The notes under the pieces were generated by a model. That model did no database searches. It was not told the DNA's origin and saw only the letters and a program-made list of their open reading frames with translations. A program made the translations under genes and the position numbers. From CAYLRY01 sp964386535 (lineage in GTDB: Bacteria > Chloroflexota > Dehalococcoidia > Dehalococcoidales > UBA3254): a stretch of 64,000 nucleotides of DNA. Positions 51,501 to 59,269 of this stretch are shown one piece after another (the stretch's first letter is position 1; every line of letters begins with the position of its first letter). The stretch is from NCBI GenBank assembly GCA_964386535.1, contig CAYLRY010000002.1:69864-133863 (forward strand), given 5' to 3'.

Positions 51501-52734
51501 AGCAGTTGATGGTCATTGCCACCGCATCCACCGGCGGGTTGATTTCAATGTTTATTTTGCCCTTGACGGTATTCTGAATCTGGGTCTCAGTTTTAATATT
51601 TTTGAAATCCTTATCCATAAAAGTAATACTGGTGTTTATCTCGGTATCCACCAGATTGTTATCGGGAGTTTTAGAAACGACTAAGAAGCTGTAGGGAAGT
51701 CCCGGTTTAAAGGTAGAGCCGGCAGGAATTATCTGCAGGTTTTGAGACGCCTGAGACACCGTGACCAGGGTATCTGTTTTTTCCTGGTAACCGGTGGCTG
51801 TTTCTTTAACCACAAATTCAATCTTCACGTTGCCGTTGCCGCCACCGGCGGGAACTCCAGCCACATAAGAGGCTGCCGGCAGAGTAAACTCGGTTTCTCC
51901 GTTGATGTCCAGATCAAGCTTGGCATATGTTTGCCAGGTACCTACATATTTAGTAGCTGTAATCTCAACTTCTCCGGTAACGGGTTTACCGAAACTGTAT
52001 TCGGCTTTCACCTTACCCTTAATGGGTTCACTGACCAGGAACCACTCTTTAGGCAGTTCAGCTTTGACTTCGTATTTAGGTAATACATACTCTTCTATCC
52101 TGACATCCACCTGGTTATTGGCTTTTGCAGTAGTTGCGGTAATTTTCCAGACACCCAGATTGGGTTCTTGAGATACCGGCAAATCGATATTAGCCAGGCC
52201 GAATTCATCAGTAGCGGCTTCTTGACGGAAGATCTTTAACCCCTTAGCATCCAGGGTTTCTATGGTTACTTTTTCGCTGAGCGGTTTCATGTCCGGTGAA
52301 AGTGTTAATGCCCTGATATGAATGGTCTGGCCGGGCTTATAGATCGGCTTGTCTGTCTCCAAGAATACCAGGAAGTTATTCTGAACAGTGACCGTGGCTT
52401 CATCCTGGAAATTTCCTCCTTTGATCTGGATGGTGTAGACCCCTTCTGCAACATCAGGGACTTCAAACCGGATATCACCCTGACCATGTATTTTGGCCTG
52501 GGCCTCTGAAATTGTTTGACCATCTTTAAGGAGAGATAAATTCACCTTGCCTGCTGCCGGCTCCTGACCATTAAACAGGGTGATAGAAGCCATTTGCTGG
52601 CTGCCTGCCTGAAGCACTGCCGGAATGATAGCTGTGTAACTAGTGGCCATCACCGGCTGGCTGCAAGCCGGGAGCAGTGGAATCAGAAGCGCTGCGATCA
52701 GAAACAGACATACCGGAACAATTTTCTTAGACAT
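48574..52734 (-). CDS. alpha-2-macroglobulin-family lipoprotein with thioester
   Basis: A 1386-residue protein. The signal peptide ends in a lipobox (PLLPAC, Cys24), so it is lipid-anchored outside the membrane. Repeated macroglobulin (MG) beta domains follow (NFLVFLETDKPIYKPGQTIH is the MG2 signature), then a variable bait-like stretch around residues 610-690 rich in Ala/Pro, the A2M domain (TWIWETVKTSAAGKATLN), and the thioester motif GCGEQ with Cys900 and Gln903, followed by the alpha-helical thioester domain and a C-terminal receptor-binding-like domain. A protease cut in the bait should trigger a conformational change and covalent trapping. It is slightly shorter than many bacterial homologues and has no penicillin-binding protein neighbour. 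Confidence 0.93.
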   Translation of the reverse strand: MSKKIVPVCLFLIAALLIPLLPACSQPVMATSYTAIIPAVLQAGSQQMASITLFNGQEPAAGKVNLSLLKDGQTISEAQAKIHGQGDIRFEVPDVAEGVYTIQIKGGNFQDEATVTVQNNFLVFLETDKPIYKPGQTIHIRALTLSPDMKPLSEKVTIETLDAKGLKIFRQEAATDEFGLANIDLPVSQEPNLGVWKITATTAKANNQVDVRIEEYVLPKYEVKAELPKEWFLVSEPIKGKVKAEYSFGKPVTGEVEITATKYVGTWQTYAKLDLDINGETEFTLPAASYVAGVPAGGGNGNVKIEFVVKETATGYQEKTDTLVTVSQASQNLQIIPAGSTFKPGLPYSFLVVSKTPDNNLVDTEINTSITFMDKDFKNIKTETQIQNTVKGKINIEINPPVDAVAMTINCSSQSARTTKTIEAIYSPSGNFIHLEQTSEGTPQVGENIKFWVYSSKEAANFYYEVISHGSMIFSNYTQGSEITIQTTPAMAPSSRLLVYQILPNAEVAADYLPFKVTAQYPQNVNLELSTAEAGPGDKIDINIQTEGQAEVGLAAVDKSVYILAENRMNLQQVFDELEKLYMNPQAELHEVNIYEGINNHGAGEVFKEAGVVVLSNNTIPEGKSYKGLQNLRHAFGLEQAIGGAKDLAVPAAMPAPTITAAAPIMVQSPTVAGLAEVQRVRQFFPETWIWETVKTSAAGKATLNMVVPDSITTWMLRAVALSKDKGLGISENQLKVFQPFFLSIDLPYSAIRGEEFPVKVAVYNYLDQPQIVQVQIQPETWFDLLDSPDQSIEIKANDIGAAKFKIRPKQLGTKELKITARSPQSADAVIKNIIIEPEGVAKEIIDNLSISKDLLKEYSTAIPEIAVEGSGRAYVAITSSYLAQTIDGLDSLLQMPFGCGEQNMIVFAPDVYITKYLKQSGQLKPEIMAKAEKLMLTGYQRELTYRRNDGSFSAFGQSDNEGSLWLTAFVLKCFSEARGLIFIDEEVLNKAGSWILSHQNSDGSFDSIGFVHHQEMLGGLQGKTALTAFVSIALQQAGEKNGLSRSISYLESQLGQTDDPYTVALMAYALELAKSTKSGEAHDKLMQLAKEDENGLFWGSHESTPLANESSQPGLKMMPVQRRPQTSNIEATAYAALALVNHGDNLNAGRAAKWLVSKRNAYGGYGSTQDTVMALQALTQYSGSARAEVDLTINIQSGKTGKEIKINSGNYDVLQIVEVPVNASVTLRAGGKGEAIGQIVRRYNLPDAEQTTKDILQISVDYDADEVSVNDMVKVAVQVAFNPPIAMEAGMTVLDISIPTGFAPVKESIEKVISKEARIKRYDISGRKVIFYIENMLKGDKLSFDFKVQALYPVKAKGVVSQVYSYYQTELAAESLSRDISILDD

Positions 52735-52875
52735 TTTTCTCCCTCATCTCCGAAGGACCTGGCTTAGCCTGGCCTTCAATTAATTACTCGTTAATAATAA
52801 TAACGGAGGAAAAAAGAAAAAGTTACTACAATAAACAGTTTTGAGTTTCAGGTTTTAAGTATTAAATTATCCCCC

Positions 52876-53034
52876 CTGACACTGGAAGAAGCCTTTGGGA
52901 TGGAGAGAACGATTATGCCTGACATACTAGGAAATAAAACCTGATTTTTCCGGGAAAAAACAGTCTTTGGAAAACCTCAGGATGTCGAATGTATACTGGT
53001 TGATGCAGTAGGTAAAAGAACGGCTTCATTTTAA
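52876..53034 (+). pseudogene. unrecognised decayed coding fragment
   Basis: In the roughly 380-nt gap before the GNAT gene, one plus frame reads LTLEEAFGMERTIMPDILGN, is cut by TGA at 52942-52944, continues as TVFGKPQDVECILVDAVGKR and ends at TAA 53032-53034. The sequence looks protein-like on both sides of the stop but is short, and the family is not recognised. Confidence 0.3.
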
Positions 53035-53118
53035 TAATAATTTTTTATCCTTATTTTCCCGCTGGCGAGGTCTACCTGGTAATCTATACAATTGTTAAAG
53101 CGCAGTTTGGGACGTCCA

Positions 53119-53598
53119 ATGACAATAATTGAACAAATGATCTATTATTGTCAGGAGGTACAAAAAACAGTATATAATAACGTGAGCTTTACGGGCATAA
53201 ACCGTATTGTAACATTGAGGCTATTGAGGGTTCGCGTAATGATTACGGAAAGGGATGGAGTAATTACTGCTTTCACAGAAGGAAAAAGAGCAACGGCCGA
53301 ATTAACCAGGATGAAAGGGCTTTCAGATGCTGATGGAATAGCTGAGAACTCTTATTGGGAAGACGAATGGTTTTTCTTAAGGACTTTAGTTAATCAATCA
53401 GGTGAGAAAGGATTAGGCACGCGGCTATTAGATGAAGTTTTAGACTATTGCAGGCAAAAGAAATACTCCGTACTCCACATAGTACATGCCTATGGCGGCT
53501 ACAGACAGAAAGAGACGGAGGACTGGTTTATATCCAAGGGATTTAAACCCTTGAACTATGAAAAGTACAATAATGGAGTACTAATTTTTCGAGGATGA
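53119..53598 (+). CDS. GNAT-family N-acetyltransferase
   Basis: About 159 residues from ATG 53119; an in-frame TTG at 53092 or the later ATG at 53239 (which has GAGGG upstream) are alternatives, so the start is uncertain. The acetyl-CoA binding motif appears as SGEKGLGTRLLDEVLDYC, a variant of the RxxGxG loop, followed by the beta5 region LHIVHAYG and the C-terminal WFISKGFKPLNYEKYNNG typical of GNATs. Substrate unknown. No neighbour offers a hint. Confidence 0.65.
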   Translation: MTIIEQMIYYCQEVQKTVYNNVSFTGINRIVTLRLLRVRVMITERDGVITAFTEGKRATAELTRMKGLSDADGIAENSYWEDEWFFLRTLVNQSGEKGLGTRLLDEVLDYCRQKKYSVLHIVHAYGGYRQKETEDWFISKGFKPLNYEKYNNGVLIFRG

Positions 53599-53615
53599 TC
53601 CTGGGAAAAAATAAT

Positions 53616-54545
53616 TTAATCAGATTTTCCGGCTCTTACCAGGAAAACCGGATTGGCGGCGGAGTGTAAAATTTTATCCGCCACGCTTCCATAAGCCCAA
53701 CGGCTTATTCCGGAATACCCATGGCTGGCCATAACAATCAGCAGGTGAGGATGTTTTTCGGCGTAACTGATAATGGCATCCGCTGGATTTCCCATAAGCA
53801 CTTCAACGCTGGCTTGAAGTCCTGCACCGATTAATTTCTCCTGTACCCCAAGCAAATATTTTTCAGCTTGTTTTTTAAAATATTCCTTGATGTGGTTTAC
53901 GTGATTTTTCCAGGGTAATTGCATGGATGCCTCAGGATAATCAGCATTAATGCTTGGTTCTTCATAAACACGGAGTAAAATCACCTTGACCTTTTCAGGG
54001 CCGAATTGTTTGACCATTGTCTCAACGTGAGGAATGACTGATTCTGCCAATCTTGAGCCATCAAGAGGAACCAAAAGATGCCTTTCAGGCCATTCATGTT
54101 GAAAAATACGCTCGGGAAAGGGAGCTCGAACCAACCAAACCGGGACCGGGGATGCCTGTAAAACCTTGTCTGCCACGCTTCCCAGCATCCATTTCTTCAC
54201 CCCGGAGCGTCCACGGGACGCCATCAGAATAATATCAATTTCGTTCTTAACTGCATAATTAACGATTTCTTCAGCGGGATTACCTTCCACAACTTTACCA
54301 ATTACTTTTTCCAGAGGTCTTTGTCCTATCGCATCAACCTGAGCCTCTTTAAGCTGATTATGCAGCAATGTGGCGGTATGTTCAATATAACCCTGACATA
54401 TTAACTTGATATCTGATTTTTGTGGTTCACAAACATGGAGTAAAATGAGCTCCAGTCCCAATCCGCCTCCTATTTCTCTAGCATAAGGCAGAGCCAGCTC
54501 GGCAAACCCTGAGCCATCAAGAGGGACCAGCATTTTTTTATACAT
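53616..54545 (-). CDS. tandem-domain universal stress protein
   Basis: A 309-residue protein with two Usp domains (about 1-145 and 150-309). Each begins with a VPLDGS strand (MLVPLDGSGFAELALPYA and LLVPLDGSRLAESVIPHV) and ends with the ATP-binding GxxG signature (ASRGRSGVKKWMLGSVADKV and ASHGYSGISRWAYGSVADKI). Such proteins bind ATP and help survival under starvation or redox stress. It is convergent with the GNAT gene, 17 nt apart. Confidence 0.94.
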   Translation of the reverse strand: MYKKMLVPLDGSGFAELALPYAREIGGGLGLELILLHVCEPQKSDIKLICQGYIEHTATLLHNQLKEAQVDAIGQRPLEKVIGKVVEGNPAEEIVNYAVKNEIDIILMASRGRSGVKKWMLGSVADKVLQASPVPVWLVRAPFPERIFQHEWPERHLLVPLDGSRLAESVIPHVETMVKQFGPEKVKVILLRVYEEPSINADYPEASMQLPWKNHVNHIKEYFKKQAEKYLLGVQEKLIGAGLQASVEVLMGNPADAIISYAEKHPHLLIVMASHGYSGISRWAYGSVADKILHSAANPVFLVRAGKSD

Positions 54546-54751
54546 ATTTACTTTTCCTGCTTATTACTTTACCGGGGTTTTCTGGTACAAAAAATTATAG
54601 GTTTCAAGCATATTGTACAACGGCTGGTATTGACAGGCAAACGGGTATAATCCCTATAAAGCTCAATATAACAGCCTTCAGTGTAAGGTATTAGCCAAAA
54701 TTTGGTAGAAATCCTCAGGCTGGTTCGGCATGATCTGGCGGTGGTTCAAGG

Positions 54752-54946
54752 CCTACCCAAATCCACCAATTGGTAGTCTCAAGCAGGCATGAAGTTAATA
54801 CACTAATTTGGTGGAATTACGCAGGATCAATTACCTTAGATTGATGGTATAACCTGGTTTCGCTCAAATATGCTTATCGCAAATATCAGGGCGATTTTAC
54901 CAAAGGTTTCTTAACACAGTTGGAAACAATAAAAAAACTGTTTTAA
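54752..54946 (+). pseudogene. unrecognised decayed coding fragment
   Basis: In the 397-nt gap between the Usp and YkgJ genes, one plus frame reads TQIHQLVVSSRHEVNTLIWW, is cut by TGA at 54842-54844 and continues WYNLVSLKYAYRKYQGDFTK to a TAA at 54944-54946. No start or ribosome site. Further upstream another frame (SSGWFGMIWRWFKAYP) also looks protein-like, suggesting a frameshift. Family not recognised; chance cannot be excluded. I see nothing else in this gap. Confidence 0.3.
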
Positions 54947-55404
54947 CTGGTTTCATTAATATTGTTAAAGAGCCTGAACTGCTCTATCTTTTCCTGGCTG
55001 CCGGAGATCCTTCCTGCCGGGTCAACCGTTAAGCCCCAGAGGTTTTGCATTCCTTCTCTGCATTCGGCATTTTTTAGGTCTGCCGTCCATTCCAGACAGC
55101 AAGCGGGTTTAAAATTATGGATGCTGCACAGCCTGGTCTGGTTGTCAGTGGGCCGAGATAAAAAAATGCAGGCGCCATCCTGATGTTTCAGAAGAAAGCT
55201 GCGGGTGCCGGGCCAGCGTTTATCGGTATATTCATCAAGAAAGCGATCCCAGGATAGTCCTAGTTTTTGTGCAATGGAACGCCCCTCGTCCATGCTTAAA
55301 CGCGGCTGAAATTTAACACAACAGGTCCCGCAGCATAAACATCGCATCGGATTAATTTTTATTGTAGCGCACCGGTGAAGCTCTATTTCCTCTTGTTGTA
55401 CCAA
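54943..55404 (-). CDS. YkgJ/UPF0153 family cysteine-cluster protein
   Basis: Up to 153 residues from a TTG at 55402-55404; an ATG at 55345-55347 would give 134 residues and neither has a clear ribosome site. The N-terminal CLCCGTCCVKF, the middle DGACIFLS and the later CSIHNFKPACC match the cysteine pattern of YkgJ-type proteins, thought to bind zinc or an iron-sulfur cluster. The biochemical role of the family is not established. It is isolated between decayed sequence and the next small gene. Confidence 0.8.
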   Translation of the reverse strand: MVQQEEIELHRCATIKINPMRCLCCGTCCVKFQPRLSMDEGRSIAQKLGLSWDRFLDEYTDKRWPGTRSFLLKHQDGACIFLSRPTDNQTRLCSIHNFKPACCLEWTADLKNAECREGMQNLWGLTVDPAGRISGSQEKIEQFRLFNNINETS

Positions 55405-55507
55405 TTTATACAGAAAGATATCCTCTGTTTTTTACTTTTTTCAAAGAGGGTTAAGTAGTCTTGCGTTTGGTTTTAAGGGCGCTTATCTGGAATACCAGGT
55501 GTAGATT

Positions 55508-55678
55508 CTACACCGGCATCGATTTTTCTATAATCTGGACAGGTTGCTTTTTAAGGTCATTGACGGTGTCAATGTCGCTGGTATATCCGCATTGAAGACA
55601 TTGCTCATATTGGCCGTAATAATCTGTGCTTCGGTAGATATTACCTCTGCATTTAGGGCATTGTTTACGAGTTAACAT
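55508..55678 (-). CDS. small zinc-ribbon protein, 56 residues
   Basis: From ATG 55676-55678 to TAG 55508-55510, with AAAGGA directly before the start and CAGGAG further up. The translation has CPKC (residues 7-10) and CLQCGY (27-32), a compact four-cysteine zinc ribbon (CxxC-x16-CxxC), followed by an acidic and then basic tail. No family name. The surrounding 55405-56029 region holds no other gene I can support; it has a small hairpin at 55851-55871 (ACCAGG/CCTGGT) without a T run. Confidence 0.55.
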   Translation of the reverse strand: MLTRKQCPKCRGNIYRSTDYYGQYEQCLQCGYTSDIDTVNDLKKQPVQIIEKSMPV

Positions 55679-55964
55679 TCCTTTTTTTAAAATCTCCTGA
55701 AATATTCCGGTTTTCGGTTATTGAATATATTTCCTTATTAAACCCATGATATATTAGTGTCGTCCATTATATTTGTCAAATACATATGCGACTTACCTTT
55801 ACATAAAACATATAATCATGTTCCTTACCGGGGAAAACGCCCGGCCAAATTACCAGGTGAGTCGCCTGGTATTTGGTATTTGAAAGTTATAACCTGGGTA
55901 TGAAATAGTTACAAGGTTATAGCCGGGACAATAGCGGCGAGCATTTAAAGCAGTGATAAAAAAC

Positions 55965-56006
55965 CAAATGGTCTTCAATAGCGTTTTCACTACTGAAGAC
56001 CATTTG
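55965..56006 (-). terminator. terminator after the acetylene-hydratase-like gene
   Basis: Arms 55965-55977 and 55994-56006 (CAAATGGTCTTCA and its complement) form a 13-bp stem. Read on the minus strand it is followed by GGTTTTTTATC. It lies 24 nt after the stop of the molybdoenzyme gene. Confidence 0.85.
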
Positions 56007-56029
56007 AATACTATTAAGATTCCTGGTGG

Positions 56030-58285
56030 CTAATCTGTTATTTTAGAAATCCTGCACAGCATGGTTTTATTGGGGGCTCCTCCGAAGCCGGTTGAACTCT
56101 GACAGCCCATAGGAATAAGCTGGTTAACATTGAGGTCCCAAACACCGTAAAAATTAGGCGCTTTCCCCTCTGATTCAGGCAGCCACCATCCATGCAGCGC
56201 ATGGACCATCTGAGGGTGTATGGCGAGCGAAAGTTTGGCTTTTCTTTTCAATTTACCCCTCTTTCCCTCTATCCAGACCCAGTCTCCATCTTTTATTCCT
56301 AGCTTTTTGGCGGTTTCCGGATTGATTTCCACGGTAGGATCAGGATTGATTTCCCTGAGCCAGGGGATCATGCGGTGTTCGCTGTGAAAAAACACAGCAT
56401 TTCGCCGGCCTGTGATCATAATAAGGGGATATTCTTTCCAGATTTCCGGGGTGCTGAGGGGGCTTTCCACAGGCTCCTTATGGTGCGGCAGCGGGTCTAC
56501 GCCGTAGCTTTCGAAAACTGTGGAATATAGTTCAATTTTACCTGTCGGTGTGCGAAATCCGGGTTTTCCATCAGGACGAAGCTGACCTTTTTCAAATCTG
56601 TAATATGGGTGTCCTCCCGAAGGATGGTCTTTAGGGGTCAAAGCCCAAGGCATCTTACAGAGTTCCTCGAAAGTGATTCCACTGGGTTTCAACCGTGCTG
56701 TCAGGAGTTCCCGCACATTATTCCAGGGCACTGCCTCCGGACTGAGACGCTTAGCCAGTTCGAAATTGATTTCCCAGTCTGACCTGCATTCATCTACGGT
56801 TATTACTTTCTGGATGGCGTTCATAGGAATTCCGGTAGTGAATACAGAGTCTTTCTCAATAAAACTGCCGGCTGGGAGTACCAGGTCAGCAATAGCCTGG
56901 GCCGTAGGCGTCATGAAGAGATCAACTACTACGTTGAAATCCAGTTTACGAACTGCTTCATAGTGACGTTTGGGGTCCTGAGCAGTATTAGCTATAAAGT
57001 TATTTGACTGGCACCACAGACCTTTGATTGGATATGGTTTTCCGGTTTCCATCTGTTCCAGCACCATATCGGATAGAGCCCAGGAGCGGAAGTTCTTGAC
57101 CAGGGGATAACGGTCAGCTCCTATTCTCTTTTTGCTCATTTTATCAACGAATTCCTGTCCATAAAGCTGGACTACCTCCTGAGTGGAGTAAGGATATATT
57201 GTAACCCCGAAAGGCGGGCGGCTGATGACGTTGCCGCCGGGTACATCTATATTACCGGTAATAGCCCACAGGCAATTAAGCGCATGTATGGTGCTGGTAC
57301 CTTCTGCGTTGCTATCCAGGGGTTGTCCGAATCTCATGGTGGCTGGTTTGCTGGCTGCGTAAAGTCTGGCTGCCTCCACAATTTTTTCTTTTGGCACCCA
57401 GGTTATCTGCTCCACTTCTTCCAGTGAATATTCTCGGGCTCTTTCTTTTAATTGTAAAAATCCGTGCGTCCATTTTTCCACGAACTCTTTATCATAGAGG
57501 TTTTCACTGATAATGACATTGATCATCCCCAATGCTAAGGCGCCATCTGTACCTGGCCTGATTTGAAGCCAGATATCGGCACGCGAAGCTTCCCAGGAGC
57601 AAACGGGATCTATCACGATCAGCTTGGCGCCCTTTTTCATCAAATCCACAAACCAGTGGCCGGTCTCATAATGGTCTGTACATTGGCTGCCCTGAAGGTT
57701 CCTGGCCCAGGACACCAGGCATTTGGGGGTCTTGTATTCCGGGTCATTATACCTTTTGGGCATGAATTGGGCTGCATCCGGGAAAGTAGCATCACCCATA
57801 ACGGTATGCATGGCTGCCAGTCTGGGAGTAAAACAGGATATGCCGGAAAGACCGAAGAGAGTCCAGTTTGGACTTCCATAAGCGTAGGCTAAAAAGATAA
57901 TAGGACCACCGGCGTCCCTTCCGGTTCCCTGGCCAAAGATAATAGACTCTGCGCCGAATTTGTCCCTTATTGCGCTCATTCTATCCACACAAATATCAAG
58001 GGCTTCATCCCAGGATATTCTCTGCCATTTATCTTCCCCTCTTTCTCCGGCACGCTTCATAGGATACCGCAGCCGGTTGGGATGATACACATATTGGGTT
58101 AAGGCTAAGGCTCTTGGACACAAACGGCCTTGGAAGTAGGGATGGGTTTCATCCCCTTCAATCTTGACCAGTTTACCGTCTTTGATAAAAACCTCTACAC
58201 CACAGCCTCCATGACACCCTGGACCGGGAGACCAGGCTCCCATCTTGATCATCTGCAAAGCACCATTTTTATCAGGCATGTTCAT
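56030..58285 (-). CDS. molybdo/tungsto-pterin enzyme, acetylene-hydratase-like branch
   Basis: A 751-residue DMSO-reductase-family protein. Like acetylene hydratase it has YGSPNWT followed by a Cys (Cys151, in SGISCFTP) placed to ligate Mo or W, and the GTDGALALGMINVII stretch. The N-terminal FeS motif is incomplete: Cys24, Cys28 and Cys56 (PGCHGGCG ... GRLCPRA) correspond to three of the four cluster cysteines, with Gly in place of the first. The residue after Cys24 is His25, where acetylene hydratase has its catalytic Asp. No Tat signal is seen. It stands alone, with no small subunit, so like acetylene hydratase it could run a non-redox reaction. Substrate unknown. Confidence 0.85.
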   Translation of the reverse strand: MNMPDKNGALQMIKMGAWSPGPGCHGGCGVEVFIKDGKLVKIEGDETHPYFQGRLCPRALALTQYVYHPNRLRYPMKRAGERGEDKWQRISWDEALDICVDRMSAIRDKFGAESIIFGQGTGRDAGGPIIFLAYAYGSPNWTLFGLSGISCFTPRLAAMHTVMGDATFPDAAQFMPKRYNDPEYKTPKCLVSWARNLQGSQCTDHYETGHWFVDLMKKGAKLIVIDPVCSWEASRADIWLQIRPGTDGALALGMINVIISENLYDKEFVEKWTHGFLQLKERAREYSLEEVEQITWVPKEKIVEAARLYAASKPATMRFGQPLDSNAEGTSTIHALNCLWAITGNIDVPGGNVISRPPFGVTIYPYSTQEVVQLYGQEFVDKMSKKRIGADRYPLVKNFRSWALSDMVLEQMETGKPYPIKGLWCQSNNFIANTAQDPKRHYEAVRKLDFNVVVDLFMTPTAQAIADLVLPAGSFIEKDSVFTTGIPMNAIQKVITVDECRSDWEINFELAKRLSPEAVPWNNVRELLTARLKPSGITFEELCKMPWALTPKDHPSGGHPYYRFEKGQLRPDGKPGFRTPTGKIELYSTVFESYGVDPLPHHKEPVESPLSTPEIWKEYPLIMITGRRNAVFFHSEHRMIPWLREINPDPTVEINPETAKKLGIKDGDWVWIEGKRGKLKRKAKLSLAIHPQMVHALHGWWLPESEGKAPNFYGVWDLNVNQLIPMGCQSSTGFGGAPNKTMLCRISKITD

Positions 58286-58443
58286 CCTTTCCTTTTTTCT
58301 CAGGTATTACCAAAAATCCGCTTCAACAAAGAGTTTGCGATGTGATATGCTCTCTAAATACATTATGCCTACAGGTAAAATTTGTCAATCCAAGGTGCTT
58401 TTACGGGCCTTAAGTATTACAATTAGGCTAAGGTGTACCAGTG

Positions 58444-59157
58444 ATGAAATTTGTTGAATTAGCCGTAAAATCGCTCTTTATTATTTGCATACCCATGTTT
58501 TTTCTTTCAACCAGTTTAGCCTGGGGATTTAACAGTTACTGGCTGTATAAATATGGTTTTGACAAATACCAAGTAAGTCAGAGCACCGGGATTTCCAACT
58601 CAAACCTGGAGAAATCCGCTCAAGGTTTAATCAACTATTTTAAGTTCAATTCAGCCGACGAATATGTCAATATCATCCTCGATGAAGGGGGCCGGACTTT
58701 TGAGCTTTTTACCAGAGACGAGCAGATTCATTTCAGAGATGTGCGTCAACTGGTTTGGCTGGATTATAAAGTGCTTGTAATATCGTTTTTGATTATTCTA
58801 TTTTGTATAGTATTTGGTTTTATCAGTCAGAGAAAAAAGTTCTTGCATTACTTGGCCTTGAATACAATCTGGGGTTGCGGTTTATCTCTGGTTCTGATAT
58901 TCTTTCTGGGTTTAGGTTCCTTTCTGGATTTCGACCGGTTTTTTTTACAATTTCACTATTTAGCTTTCTCCAACCAGTATTGGTCTGCTGAAGGATATAT
59001 GTTACAACTTTTTCCGTCCGGTTTTTGGTTTGATACAGCCCTTTTTTGCCTGGGATTTATGGCAGGCTTGTCAATATTGATAGGCTTGCTATCGGTTTTT
59101 TGTTTGAAATTCAAAAAAGGCCACCTCAGAAACCACCACTCATTAACTCCGGTTTGA
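58444..59157 (+). CDS. DUF1461 (TIGR01906) integral membrane protein
   Basis: About 237 residues, starting at ATG 58444 or the GTG directly before it. Four hydrophobic helices (about 8-30, 108-127, 138-160 and 198-222). The family signature is visible: the extracellular-loop ELFTRDEQIHFRDVRQL, the FDRFFLQFHYLAFSNQYWS stretch and LFPSGFWFD before the last helix. The biological role is unknown. It is followed on the same strand by a CorA-like transporter, 112 nt away. Confidence 0.82.
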   Translation: MKFVELAVKSLFIICIPMFFLSTSLAWGFNSYWLYKYGFDKYQVSQSTGISNSNLEKSAQGLINYFKFNSADEYVNIILDEGGRTFELFTRDEQIHFRDVRQLVWLDYKVLVISFLIILFCIVFGFISQRKKFLHYLALNTIWGCGLSLVLIFFLGLGSFLDFDRFFLQFHYLAFSNQYWSAEGYMLQLFPSGFWFDTALFCLGFMAGLSILIGLLSVFCLKFKKGHLRNHHSLTPV

Positions 59158-59269
59158 ACACTGAGGGTTAAATACTTGTTCTGCTTATATTTTAAGGATT
59201 ATTGACAATTTAATTATATTTTTTTATTATTATATATTATAAATATTTATCTGATTAGAGGCGTATTAA

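Noticed and set aside
54630..54651. TTGACA followed by TATAAT
   Set aside because: The spacer is only 10 nt, too short for a sigma-70 promoter, and no intact gene follows on that strand.
55498..55514. 17-nt palindrome GGTGTAGATTCTACACC at the end of the small zinc-ribbon gene
   Set aside because: No T run follows on either strand and no second copy was seen, so neither a terminator nor an operator can be supported.
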